Below, in pieces: positions 17,761 through 27,623 of a DNA stretch of 64,000 nucleotides (positions are counted from its first letter, which is position 1; the number at the start of each line of letters is the position of its first letter). Source of the DNA: JAEKNW01 sp963677815 (GTDB lineage: Bacteria > Cloacimonadota > Cloacimonadia > Cloacimonadales > JAFGVF01); contig OY782499.1 in the NCBI GenBank assembly GCA_963677815.1, positions 1,054,001 to 1,118,000 on the forward strand. Direction: 5' to 3'. The position numbers and the translations under genes are program-made. The notes under the pieces are model-generated. The model was not told the DNA's origin. It did no database searches and saw only the letters and a list, made by a program, of their open reading frames with translations.

Positions 17761-20700
17761 TTAATTTCTAATCGAATTATCAAAAATATTATAAGCATTA
17801 TAAGAAATATCTAAAACTGAATTTGTTAGAGATTTGATACCTGTTATATTTTCTTGAAAAGTATTCTCTTCCAATCTTGTTGTGGATTCTCTACCTTCAA
17901 ATCCAGTATCACAATACCTAAAAGTACAATCTTTTATCTTAGCTACAGTATTTGAAATTGTTAATTCTTCTTTAACACCTACTGTTAAATTAGAAAATAT
18001 GGAATTAGAAATAAATGGAGATATACCAGTAGTAGATATTCCTGTACCATTACCAGAAAATGAACAGCTATCTATATTGACGCTTGTATTAGTATTGAAT
18101 ATATATACTCCAATTCCTTCATCATCAATATTGTTAAATGCAGTTGTGTTTATATTGATTTGTCCAAAAGAAGGTGAATCGGTGAGCAATATTCCACTAT
18201 CGCAATTGTTAAATTCACAATCAGCAATCACTATATTTTCAAAATATGAGGGTGAATTATTAAAACTCACAATATTTATTCCTTTATTAAAGTTGTTAAA
18301 GGTTACACCATCTAAAACTACAAGACCTAAAACAGAACCTGAAAGTTCAATGGCTTTCAGATTTGAAGAACCATTAAATTGTGTGTTAGTTATATATATG
18401 TTTCCTTCCAAATTTGAGTTAAAATAACGAAATCCATTGTGTTCAAAGTTTAATATTGAATTATGGATGTTAGTTGTAACATTTTTAAGAACAGTATACC
18501 TTTGAGTAAAATACAGATTACTATCATCAAGAATAGTCAGAAATCCATTGTGCATACTAAGATTACTAAATTGTTTTAACTCACTATTTTTAATTATAAT
18601 ACAACTATTTAAATTTGCTAAATTATCAGAATATAGACCGCCCCATTTATCTGTTATAGCTTCTAGTGAAGAGTTTTCAATTATAATTGTTCCGTTATTG
18701 GCATTTAACTTAACTCCATCTCCTAATAAACATTTATAAGTATTAAGTAATTCAAGTGTTGCTAAAGAATCAGCATTTATGGTACTATTTATTTCTACAC
18801 TTCCACTTAATGATAGCTTTGCATTTTTGCCGATATTAATTATTGTACTATCTTTTATACATACTCTTGACTCAGGAGAAAATGATAGACTAACATTATC
18901 ATCAATATTTAACGTGTCACCTATCACATAATGTCCATCTAAATATGGCAAAGGTGAAAATGTTATATGCCCAGACAGATAATTTACAAATTCTAACATT
19001 TTACCCTCTCCAGGTTTAAGTTCAACACTTATTACATTTTCTGAGTTAGGTCGATAAATTTCTTTTGAATAAGGATCATATAGGGCAACATGAGAACCGA
19101 ATGAATTATTAAAATCCTCAGTTGCATAATCTAAATCAAAATTTACACATTGAGGAGAAGCTTGGAAAAATGATACTTGATCTTCATATCTTGAAGTTAA
19201 TATATCAGGGTTTAAAGTATTCATTAAGCCACTACTATCTTCAACAAAATCAGTACGCCTATTCACAAGCATATACTTCTGATGACCATATTCGTCTTCA
19301 AAAAATCCGATGTGAATGTAGCCATTATAGGTGTCTCTATCATTATTATTCCCAATACTAGAAGTTTTTATTCCTCCAGTTGGGAAGTATTTATAGATAC
19401 TATTATTAAGGGGTTTATCTTCACCTTCTTCCTGATTTTGACCAATAATATAGATTTCAGAATCTAGAGCTTGAATACCATTTGCTTTAATAGTAGTAGC
19501 ATCTAGCCATGTTAAATCTTTAAGAATATTACCATATCTATATACTTTTTCATTGGCTTCTTGTATTGCATAGTATTGTGGGGTTATATGTCGTCCATTA
19601 GGATGAATGGAATCATTATCATCATCATTAACTAGGGTATACCAGCGATGACCATTATCTTCAGGATCATTATCATTAAATGTAGTATTTCCATAAAATG
19701 GAAAATCTATTATTCCATCAACCCCATAACAGAGAGGTAAATATTGCAGACATTTAATCATGTTAATTGTTGGATATTGATAGCCTACCCATTCATTATT
19801 TCGATTATCCCATTTACCAGCAGTACAAGGTACAACATAGAAAGGTCTATCTTCAGCTTTGTGTTTTGCTCTTCTATAGTTTGCACAAGCCCACCAATCT
19901 ATTAGGAATTGAACAAAGTTATCATCGTCTGTATTATTCCAATTAGTTTCAGGTTTTAGTGGATAAAAATCTATCATTAAATCATCAGGTTGGGCTTGTT
20001 CCACAAATTGCCCTGGATGAAAATATCTAGTATTATTTGGCTTTTTCTCTTTAAAATTTATTGGCCAGTTTGTTGTGATTATATTTTTCCCACTTAATCG
20101 CTGATCTATACGTAAGTGGGAATCAAAGTGAGTAAACTTGGGCTCATCTACAGTATAGTGATTATGTACTGAGGAGTATTTATTTAATCTATTTTCTAAA
20201 GCATCAAGTGCCACGCCATCAACAATTTGCTTATGTACGTCATCCTCAAACTCAATATAGTCTATCCTTACATCATGATTACCTTCCCAATATATATATG
20301 GAGTAATGCCATTCAATCTTTTTCTACCATGAAAATCGCTTAGATATGATCTACTATTTTTATCCTCATGGCTGTTAATCTCTTCAGGCAACAAATTGGA
20401 CAATTCTAACTCGAAAGTTATCTTCCTAAAACCATCTTGTTGTTCAGGATTAGCTATAGTTGTGATTGTAGGATCATTAAGCTCCAGTGCTGTATAGGTC
20501 AACATGTCACCATAATCATTATTCAAGGTATTTCTAATCTCTTTAAAATACCAAGCTTCATTATCGTTGGGGTCAATATTAAGTAGTTTCAGACCAAATT
20601 GTAAAGCAGAAGTGGTGTCTGAATTAATCTTATAACATACTGTCATATATAACTTATTATATTGGATATAATTTAATTCATCACTTCCATTAGAGAACTC

Positions 20701-21321
20701 AAATGCCTCCTTGTAACGCAAATACTCTGCATTGTTAACTAAACTTCCATCAACACCATTTTTGTGTTTTTTCCATCTATGCCTTAAATTATCAATAATA
20801 ACATCTTCTGTCATTGTAGTAGGTGTACAAAACAGGAATCTTCTATCATTTATTCCATCAATAGCCCCAACTCTATCAATATCAAAATGATAATGGTATA
20901 AATCATTATTCTCTTCTATATGTCTTTCACTTTCAGGAATATTGTTATCTTCTCTACTATCAAACTCAGCTTCGAATTTTGCATATATACCCATGGAAAG
21001 ATTTCTTGGGCTTATTTCATTTATCACACCATTGGAATAATTAGTATAATTATCATAAAGAATTGGAGTTAAATCGCATTGCTCCATTTTACTTAACATT
21101 GTACTCAAATCTCCCCATGGATACTGGGTAAGTTTTACCGGCGAACAAATTGATGAATTATAGTTGGCTTCTTGCATTAAAGTGAACAATCTAGTATATG
21201 AAGTTTCTCCATAAGCTGGATGAATATATCCATAATTACCAATAACGAAGTCTTCTCTAATTGCTGACCAACAACATAAACCAACCATTATAAACAATAC
21301 TGCTACAAATAACCTTTTCAT
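17761..21321 (-). pseudogene. Large secreted beta-helix protein, N-terminal part ending at a premature TAA
   Basis: 1186 codons. A signal peptide (MKRLFVAVLFIMVGLCCWSA) is followed by a large domain of unknown type (residues ~20-760; it includes aromatic and Asp-rich stretches and a TPR-like segment near 230-260). A right-handed parallel beta-helix region (about 800-1180) follows, with repeated short Asn/Ser/Ile turns such as INNTAFNN and DCEFNNCDSG. It stops at TAA 17763-17761 in the middle of the helix. The frame continues to a T9SS sorting domain, giving about 1547 codons in total. A GGAG site and a 12-nt gap separate it from the upstream FG-GAP gene, so they form an operon. Function is unknown; a polysaccharide-binding or adhesive surface protein is plausible. 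Confidence 0.82.
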
Positions 21322-21333
21322 TTTTATTACTCC

Positions 21334-22293
21334 TTATTTTATTAGGTTAAACTTGGTGCTAGCCAAAATTTTATAGTTTTCTTTAATTTCAGCTATGTAA
21401 CATCCTGATGGGATTTGAGGTATGTTAATTGTGTTATCTTTACTATTAATACTTGTTGAATAAATTTTTTGACCTTTAATGTTGTAGATAATTAGCTGTG
21501 TACCCGAAATATCTCTACCTGATAGACCTTTAATCGTGTACTTTATATCCATACTAGACTTAGAAGGATTTGGATAGATATTTAATTTTATATCCTGATT
21601 TTCTTCAACTTCTTGGTCACTATTAGCTACAGCCGTATCAGCTAAATCAACTGATCCCTTGTAAATATATACCTGGCCATTAAATCCATCCTCTATAGAT
21701 CCAGCACAATGAGGAGAAGAGATAGCAATATCATCCAATCCATCACCATCGAAATCACCAACCATAACTTTGTAACCAAATTGGTGGCAAACAGTTGGGT
21801 ATAGTAATCTAATATCACAATCACCATTTGGAGTTTCCCTACCAAACCAGACTCCAGCAGCTCCACTATTACTAGCATATTCCCTATTAGTACCAACAAA
21901 ATCACTATAACCATCACCATTAAAGTCTCCGTAACCTATAGTGTAGGACATAGGTCTAGAAGCGTCTAGTAAAGGTTGGTCATAATAAAATTGTTCTACA
22001 TGAAGTTCATCTGAATCTAATATATCTTCAGCTCGTATTGCTAAGGAAAAATAGTCGTTAGAAGCATTACTTGGGCTAGGGAAGAGAAAATCATTTAATC
22101 CATCACCATTAAAATCACCAATAGTCTTTGCCCCTTTAAACATGTATTCGGAATTAACATAGTGTTTGTAGTCAATAAAACTAGTTGTAAAATCTTCTCC
22201 TCCATAGAATATTCTTGTATGTTGATGTTCCGTACCATGTGCTTCATATCCATAACCAACTGAGAAATCAGCTATTCCATCATTGTTGATGTC
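21334..22293 (-). pseudogene. FG-GAP repeat T9SS cargo, C-terminal part after an in-frame TGA
   Basis: Continues the frame of 22294-22965. After the TGA it reads DINNDGIADFSVGYGYEAHG, i.e. an FG-GAP repeat whose leading Gly codon is the stop. Further repeats are GDFNGDGLNDF, GDFNGDGYSDF and GDFDGDGLDDI, each a calcium-binding loop of a beta-propeller blade. The last ~80 residues, beginning LNIYPNPSKSSMDIKY, are a T9SS sorting domain ending FNLIK. A start at 22143 is possible but would give a protein without a signal peptide. Confidence 0.86.
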
Positions 22294-22965
22294 TCACATA
22301 GGTTCAATATTTGGAAAAAATAAAGTTGATTCCTCAGCCGGAATAATCTCCACAAGTTCTAGTGTATTACCAAGTAATATCTTTAAAGGATAACCAAAAC
22401 CTTCATATTCTAAAGGCTCATGGCACTCTAGTGCGATATCATCATATCCATCATTGTTTACATCACCTAAACAGCTTCTAATGCTGTACCAATCATAGTC
22501 ATTATCACTATATGAAAATACTTGATCAACTTCAAGGTCAGGATTAGGCCCACCAAAGTAGTAGCGAATTTCATATTCTCTTGATGGTCTTATACCATCA
22601 CTATTCATTAATCCATGATTGATGAAATCATCGTAGCCATCACCATTAACATCTCCGCAGTAGTAGACTCCATAAGCTAAACTTCCAAGATATTCTCCTT
22701 CAATTACCATATCAGGTTCATTACCAAAGTTATCACCACCAAAATAGATGTTTAAAGCTCCGTAGTATTCATCTTGATTTCCCCCATGAGAAACAATTAA
22801 ATCGTCAATACCGTCAGCATTAAAGTCTAAGACTGTCATGTTTCTACCAAACCAGGATGGAGCCCACTCTCCACTAAGGGTTATCCAAGGTTCTAGGTCG
22901 TTGTCTGCGTATAGTTGTAAAATTGAGGTAAGCAACAATAGGATTGATAGTGCATTTTTTTTCAT
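22294..22965 (-). pseudogene. FG-GAP/VCBS repeat secreted protein, N-terminal part
   Basis: 223 codons. A signal peptide (MKKNALSILLLLTSILQLYA) is followed by FG-GAP/VCBS repeats with loops DFNADGIDD, GDVNGDGYDD and GDVNNDGYDD. It ends at TGA 22296-22294 in the context PNIEPM-stop-DINNDG. In the other intact repeats of this type the residue at that position is usually Gly, so GGA to TGA is the simplest explanation. The complete protein would have about 543 residues and be exported by T9SS. It is the first gene of a two-gene cargo operon with the beta-helix protein. Confidence 0.86.
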
Positions 22966-23129
22966 AGATACTCCTTATTTTTAAGTTAAAAACTTACCAC
23001 TTGGCAAAATCTTATCTTCTGTTAAATTTCTGTAAACAAAATCCTAGTAAATATGCTAAAGATATTTAAGCAGTATGTTTTAGTAATGTCAAGTAATTTT
23101 TAGTAATTTTTGGCATACCCCCATTTTTT

Positions 23130-23691
23130 TTAAGAAAAATTGATCCTCAGCTGTAACTTGTCATGATATTCACCTTTGCAGGGTAAAATCTTGTTAAGTT
23201 TTGTATTGCTGAATATATGTTTTATGACTCTGCTAAGCTTATAATATACATATTTATATGTATGTTCTTTCAAATTTCCAAATTCTGGGTATAAGTATAG
23301 TAGCTCATCTAAATATTTTATAGCAGAGTATATTATATCAACTGCGACCATCAGGATTGTATTTAAATTTTTTAATCCTACATAACTCATTAACTGGATA
23401 TTTTCCCAGTTAAACTCTTGTTTTACATGTCTATGAAACTCCTCAATTTTCCATCTGTACCCATATCCTCTTAATGCTTTTTCAATTATCTCATAGTCTG
23501 TTAAGTCTTTGGTATTAAAGTTACATAGCAAATAGAATAAGCCTCCTTTTTTACCATGTCGAGCAACTACTAGATGAGTCTCTACTGTATCTGACTTTTT
23601 AGTTTTATGAGGATTTGTTCTGATTTTTACCCTTTTAACTCCACACATATAAATCTTATTTTTGGAAGTTTTAAACTTGTGTTTTCTCTTT
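23130..23691 (-). pseudogene. IS4-family transposase remnant (C-terminal half)
   Basis: From Met at 23648 it encodes the last 172 residues of the transposase at 13314-14483, apparently identical, including YGYRWKIEEFHRHVK. Homology extends upstream to about 23691, where it ends abruptly. The first two catalytic aspartates are missing, so it is inactive. Confidence 0.9.
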
Positions 23692-23729
23692 GCAATTTTA
23701 TTATATTCTTTTTTTTAAATCCATTGTTT

Positions 23730-23785
23730 AAAGTGCTCCTTTTGTTTTTATTTTTGGATAATTTAATTATATTTAGGGGCACTTT
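23730..23785. repeat. Inverted repeat inside the foreign core of the rearranged IS
   Basis: AAAGTGCTCC (23730-23739) and GGGGCACTTT (23776-23785) pair over 10 bp with one wobble. Further right, two direct repeats of the form AAAAAGTGG-(C/T)TTTAATAT-like occur near 23840 and 23893. The core may be a separate small element. Confidence 0.5.
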
Positions 23786-24029
23786 TTAGCAATATTTTTT
23801 TAGTTATTTTATTATATATCATTTACTTACAATTCATTAAAAAGTGGCTTAATATTAGAACCGTGTGGCTTGTTTAATTAAAATTTTAACTAAAAAGTGG
23901 TTTTAATATAGATGTCTCTCAAAACTGCTTAAACTTGACATTAATCAACTTTAAACAGTTATTATAATGCATCTTACAGATAGATGTTTGCCGTTTTTTG
24001 GGGGTATGCCTGCAAAAGAAAAATATCTC

Positions 24030-24058
24030 TTGACATATTTCTTTCCCTTTCAATAATT
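24030..24058 (+). promoter_or_regulatory. Probable promoter of the secreted orphan gene
   Basis: TTGACA at 24030-24035, 17-nt spacer, ATAATT at 24053-24058; the ATG is at 24089. It lies just outside the right end of the IS copy. Confidence 0.55.
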
Positions 24059-24088
24059 AGATAAATAAAAATATAAAGAAGGTGTAAG

Positions 24089-24562
24089 ATGAAAAAGATT
24101 CTTATTTTTGTTGTAGCAGTTTTATTTACATTAACTATAAATGCAAATCCAGATACTAGTAATGAGTTTACAGGCTCTTTAACTATTCTCACTCAATATA
24201 TGGATGGTTATCATAATGTCCAATTAAAATGGGAAGATAACTCAGTTTCTAACGACTATTATGCTTATATCATCACAGAAGGTAACTCTGATAATGAAGA
24301 GAATCATGTTGTAAAGGGTTATACTAGAAGCAATTCTTTTGCTATCTTTAATGTACCTAACCTAGCCAACATCTCACCTCAATATAATGTTTATAAAATG
24401 AACTTTAATCAAGAGGTTCAATTAGAAAATTTCTTTTCAACTGGTAATGGTGATGATTTTAGGGGTTCATTAACTTGGGCACAAATTAAAGAACTTCTTA
24501 AGAAAAAGAGCAATAATATCTGGAAGATTAGAAGAAATAATATTCCTACAAGCGATAAATAA
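24089..24562 (+). CDS. Secreted protein of unknown function
   Basis: 157 aa. Residues 1-19 are a signal peptide (MKKILIFVVAVLFTLTINA). The mature part has beta-rich segments (YHNVQLKWEDNSVSNDYYAYII) resembling one Ig- or fibronectin-like fold, then a charged C-terminus with KELLKKKSNNIWKIRRNN. No family is recognised and no sorting domain is present, so it is probably periplasmic. A GAAGGTG ribosome site precedes the start and a strong terminator follows, so it is monocistronic. Confidence 0.75.
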   Translation: MKKILIFVVAVLFTLTINANPDTSNEFTGSLTILTQYMDGYHNVQLKWEDNSVSNDYYAYIITEGNSDNEENHVVKGYTRSNSFAIFNVPNLANISPQYNVYKMNFNQEVQLENFFSTGNGDDFRGSLTWAQIKELLKKKSNNIWKIRRNNIPTSDK

Positions 24563-24583
24563 ATTACTAAAAGATTCAATTTT

Positions 24584-24610
24584 AGAGGCTGGAAACAGCC
24601 TCTTTTTTTT
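24584..24610 (+). terminator. Rho-independent terminator
   Basis: AGAGGCTG-GAAA-CAGCCTCT, a perfect 8-bp stem with a GAAA tetraloop followed by seven T. It lies 22 nt after the stop of the secreted orphan. Confidence 0.92.
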
Positions 24611-24700
24611 GCTTTAATTTCACTAGTGGATAAGGGGTAGTTTAATTAATTGTCTATAAATTTCTCTCTGAACTTTAGGAAGATTCCTTCTTTATGCTTT

Positions 24701-24758
24701 CTTGATTGTTACTCACTCAAATAATTAACAGTAAATTAATGAGATAGTGATAATCAAG
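24701..24758. repeat. 58-bp inverted-repeat element, copy A
   Basis: CTTGATTGTTACTCACTC at the left and GAGATAGTGATAATCAAG at the right form an imperfect 18-bp inverted repeat around an AT-rich loop. A related copy with a better preserved stem is at 45735-45796. Confidence 0.65.
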
Positions 24759-24786
24759 AGAAAATAATAATCCCTTTTTAGCTAAA

Positions 24787-24961
24787 TAACTGGGAATGCG
24801 GATGACCACATCGGCATCTTTTTCATTAGAAAAAGAGACATGGAATCCTGCGATCCATATAACTCCCCTTTCAGCTCGTAAGAGTGTTTGAGAGGGGGGT
24901 AGAGTAGACCGGGAGAGTATTTTAACACTTAGTTCGGGCAGGATTCCCGAGTTCCCAGTTA
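24787..24961. other. Multi-helix structured element (candidate structured RNA or cruciform)
   Basis: Nested perfect inverted repeats enclose each other. The outer stem is TAACTGGGAA (24787-24796) with TTCCCAGTTA (24952-24961). The inner stem is GGAATCCTGC (24842-24851) with GCAGGATTCC (24938-24947). Between the two left arms are a hairpin GATG-ACCA-CATC (24801-24812) and a hairpin TCTTTTTC-ATTA-GAAAAAGA (24817-24836). Inside the inner stem sits copy 1 of the two-hairpin dispersed repeat. No coding frame fits. Together this would fold into a multi-branched structure of about 175 nt. Strand of any transcript is unknown. Confidence 0.6.
24865..24920 (+). repeat. Two-hairpin dispersed repeat, copy 1
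   Basis: It consists of an outer stem CCCCTTTCA/TGAGAGGGG, an inner stem GCTC-GTAA-GAGT with a GNRA-type loop, then a second small hairpin around GAGTA, ending GGGAGAG. It lies inside the structured element at 24787-24961. Related copies are at 24981, 40864, 42610 and 42673. Confidence 0.8.
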
Positions 24962-24980
24962 GAGGTGGAGAGTAAACAAT

Positions 24981-25038
24981 CCCCTTTCAGCTCGTAAGAG
25001 CGTTTGAGAGGGGTGGTCGAGTAGACCGGGGAGAGTAA
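24981..25038 (+). repeat. Two-hairpin dispersed repeat, copy 2
   Basis: The most regular copy on this strand: CCCCTTTCA, GCTC-GTAA-GAGC, TGAGAGGGG, then GGTC-GAGTA-GACC and GGGGAGAG. It lies between the structured element and the pgk terminator. Confidence 0.85.
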
Positions 25039-25061
25039 TTGTGCCATTTAATAAAAAATCA

Positions 25062-25105
25062 AAGAAAAAGCTCAAAATGTGGAAAAAATTCAACACTTTG
25101 AGCTT
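25062..25105 (-). terminator. Probable pgk terminator
   Basis: On the minus strand AAGCTCAAAGTGT and ACATTTTGAGCTT pair around a 12-nt loop, followed by TTTCTTT. It lies 22 nt after the pgk stop. Confidence 0.75.
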
Positions 25106-25126
25106 CATTAAAAGTCTAATATAAAT

Positions 25127-26434
25127 TTATTTCTTAGCGTACTTTTCTTGATTATCAATAAGAGCTTGAACTGGTTTCATACCAAAAGGAGAGCCTTGTT
25201 CAATAGAGTTAAGAACAGCTCCACCACCGGTAAAGAAGTAGTAGTCATCTCGTTCGATAGCTTTAAGGTAGGTTTCATAAGCAACAGCTTTGAATTCTTG
25301 GAGAGTATCACCACCACCAAACATTTTCATAGCATTTTCATTCTTAGAAATAATATCATAAAGGTCTTTTGTTCCTTCGCTAAAGTGAGGAGCAAAACCC
25401 ATAACTGCGTTACAGAAGAACATATTAGCTCGGGAGAAAATTTCTTTGATATGGCGTAGTGACCAAGTTTCCCAAGATACATCTAAGATATAATTTAATT
25501 CTGTACCTGGTTTTAAATCATAGATAAAATGAGTACGGTATTTACCAGGTATCTTTTCACCTAAAACATCTGATTCTACGATATAAGGTAGTTCCACAAT
25601 TCTTTGAGGGAACTCATTTGCTTTTTCTAAGAAAACTCGGGCGTGTTCTAGGTCTTTTTCAGTAATACCTTTAATCTTAAGGTCATATTTTACAGCCAAG
25701 TAAGCGTTATAAATAACACCACCCAATACTAAGTAATCAACATGTTCTAAAAGATTATTTAAAGGTTTAATCTTTGTGTCAAATTTAGAGCCTGCTACAA
25801 TACCAACAAATGGTCTTAAAGGGTTAAAAACTTGCTTAAGATGGGTAATCTCTTTTTGCATTAAAATACCAGAGTAGGAAGGCATATAATAGGTTGGCTT
25901 CATAGTGGAAGTATGTGGTTGCCAAGAACCAAAGGCATCATTAACAAAGACATCTGCGATATTAGCTAAGGCTTTGCCTAAATCATCTGAATCTCCATTC
26001 ATAGACTCTTCGCCTCTAAACCATCTGGTATTAGGAAGGTAAATCATATCTATTTTGCTTTTTCTTAAATCTTCTATCAAAGAATATACTGAATCATCAT
26101 CAACTTCAATTCCATTATCTTCACGTTTAAACCATTTAGGAATCTCAATATTTAACGATAACTTTGATTTCATATATTCTACAATTGGGGTAACTGAATC
26201 ATCATCAGATATGACTATATGACCAGTCTCTTTATCAACTGGACGACCATTGTGAGTCATTAAAATTAATTTTCCACCACGTAGGGCAATGTTTAATAAG
26301 GTAGGAACTGTAGCATCAATACGTTCTGTGTCTTTTATAACACCATTTTTTACAACATTATGGTCAACTCTTACTAAGACAATCTTGTCTTTAAGATCCG
26401 CATCTTGAATTCTTGGTAAATTACGATTTATCAT
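25127..26434 (-). CDS. pgk: Divergent phosphoglycerate kinase
   Basis: 435 aa. PGK interconverts 1,3-bisphosphoglycerate plus ADP and 3-phosphoglycerate plus ATP in glycolysis. Motifs are recognisable but shifted from the usual consensus: VLVRVDHNVV (normally VRVDFNVP), DTERIDATVPT with the substrate-binding Arg, THNGRP (normally SHLGRP), FVNDAFGSWQPHTST, GIVAGSKFDTKI (hinge lysine region, normally GGAKVSDKI), FGGGDT and FTGGGAVL. The usual WNGPMGVFE block is replaced by FCNAVMGFAPHFSEG. It is a little longer than typical PGK (about 395-415 aa). The start at ATG 26434 is preferred because GGGAG is 5 nt upstream; a GTG two codons earlier overlaps that site. It stands alone, without gap or tpiA nearby. 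Confidence 0.85.
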   Translation of the reverse strand: MINRNLPRIQDADLKDKIVLVRVDHNVVKNGVIKDTERIDATVPTLLNIALRGGKLILMTHNGRPVDKETGHIVISDDDSVTPIVEYMKSKLSLNIEIPKWFKREDNGIEVDDDSVYSLIEDLRKSKIDMIYLPNTRWFRGEESMNGDSDDLGKALANIADVFVNDAFGSWQPHTSTMKPTYYMPSYSGILMQKEITHLKQVFNPLRPFVGIVAGSKFDTKIKPLNNLLEHVDYLVLGGVIYNAYLAVKYDLKIKGITEKDLEHARVFLEKANEFPQRIVELPYIVESDVLGEKIPGKYRTHFIYDLKPGTELNYILDVSWETWSLRHIKEIFSRANMFFCNAVMGFAPHFSEGTKDLYDIISKNENAMKMFGGGDTLQEFKAVAYETYLKAIERDDYYFFTGGGAVLNSIEQGSPFGMKPVQALIDNQEKYAKK

Positions 26435-26633
26435 CTTCACTCCCAGATATGTTCTTTATATACCAATTAAATGTTCTTGTTCAAAGTAGGCAAGTTATTT
26501 TTGACAAAAAGTAACAAAAGTTAGATAAAAACTATTAGAGAATAATGAAGACAGATAGTATTATCTTGACATTAATTTAGTCCATTTTACTGTTAGTAAA
26601 TTAAGTTAAGGTAGATTTTGAAAAGGAATAGAT

Positions 26634-27623
26634 ATGGATAAAATAAAGAGTTTTGCTGACTATCTTCAAAGATATAAGATAGATGAAACAGAAATTAAAT
26701 TTTCATTAGATATAGCTAAGAGATTTCAAAAGTATCAGCAAGATAACTTTAGCTCTTCTGGAAACAATATAGAAGATTTTGCAGAGAAGATAATAAGTAA
26801 GGAAGATAGAACAGTAGATGCAACAAAAGCCTTAGCTCGTTGGTTAAGATTTAATAATCAACAGGAGGATTTAATATATATTTTAACTCTGTTTAATTCT
26901 TTAGGGGTTTTAGAAACAATTATTGCCAGATTGAAGAATAGAATTGATTTGGACTCTTTAGAAAAACTCATAAATAGAAGTAAACTTCCAGCTTTCGGTT
27001 CAAAAATCAATGCTTATCCTCCTGTTACTAAAAGTTTCTTAGTTGCCTTGCAAGAATTACTTAGTGAAAAAGAGATAAAAGAAATCCTGTCAGGTAACAA
27101 TCATCAAATCCCATTAGAGGTATTTAATAAAGATAAGAAGTTATTTCAGCAATTAGGAAACATTGATTTATACTTAGAAAAAAAACACCAAGATTTGATT
27201 GAAGAAATGGAAAAGTGCTATTATGAGGGTAACTTATGGTTTGAACAGATAATTACTCTTCAGGTAATAGGCTTCGTAAAAGCTAATCAAGAAATCTCAA
27301 CTGGAATTCGAAATGGGAATTATATTTACATCACTAAAATACCTTATAAAGTGACAGAATTTCTTGCAGAGAAAGACATTAAAAAGAAAAGATACTTTTA
27401 CTGTCATTGCCCATTTGTTAGATCTTCAATTTTAGATCAGCAGAATGAGGTCCCTGATTTATGGTGCTATTGCTCAAGTGGTTTTGCAAAGACTAGGTTT
27501 GAAGTGATATTTGACCAAAAAGTGGATGTTGAATTGTTAGAGAGTGTTCTGAGTGGGGGAGATAAATGTAGGTTTAGAATAAAGATTCCCAAAGAACAAT
27601 ACTATAGATTTAGGGACTTATAA
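26634..27623 (+). CDS. Uncharacterised protein with Cys-rich C-terminal domain and altered 3' end
   Basis: 329 aa, function not recognised. The N-terminal two thirds are helical and charged, without signal peptide or membrane helix. The C-terminal ~80 residues carry YCHCPFVRSS, DLWCYCSSGFAKTRFEVIF and a CRFRI strand. This resembles small-molecule-binding or hydrolase domains of the V4R/ATC-hydrolase kind that end in a G-D-x-x-CxF-x-I strand. The last ten codons (KEQYYRFRDL) and the following ~65 bp are copied from the gene 27754-28896, with an internal deletion, so the native C-terminus has been replaced. An AAAGG-type site precedes the start. Confidence 0.7.
   Translation: MDKIKSFADYLQRYKIDETEIKFSLDIAKRFQKYQQDNFSSSGNNIEDFAEKIISKEDRTVDATKALARWLRFNNQQEDLIYILTLFNSLGVLETIIARLKNRIDLDSLEKLINRSKLPAFGSKINAYPPVTKSFLVALQELLSEKEIKEILSGNNHQIPLEVFNKDKKLFQQLGNIDLYLEKKHQDLIEEMEKCYYEGNLWFEQIITLQVIGFVKANQEISTGIRNGNYIYITKIPYKVTEFLAEKDIKKKRYFYCHCPFVRSSILDQQNEVPDLWCYCSSGFAKTRFEVIFDQKVDVELLESVLSGGDKCRFRIKIPKEQYYRFRDL

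Larger units (their letters stand above)
23112..24010 (-). mobile_element. IS4-type element, rearranged copy with a foreign 219-bp core
   Basis: It has the same GGCATACCCCCA ends as the copy at 13226, in opposite orientation. Its left part (23112-23691) matches the transposase 3' half and its right part (23911-24010) matches the element's 5' leader. About 605 bp of transposase coding sequence is replaced by unrelated AT-rich DNA (23692-23910). With both ends intact it could be moved in trans by the full copy. No target-site duplication is evident. Confidence 0.85.

Noticed and set aside
22294..22296. UGA read as glycine, as in some candidate phyla
   Set aside because: The stop replaces a Gly codon here, but other genes use TGA as a normal stop (for example parA) and Gly codons are otherwise standard; a point mutation is simpler.
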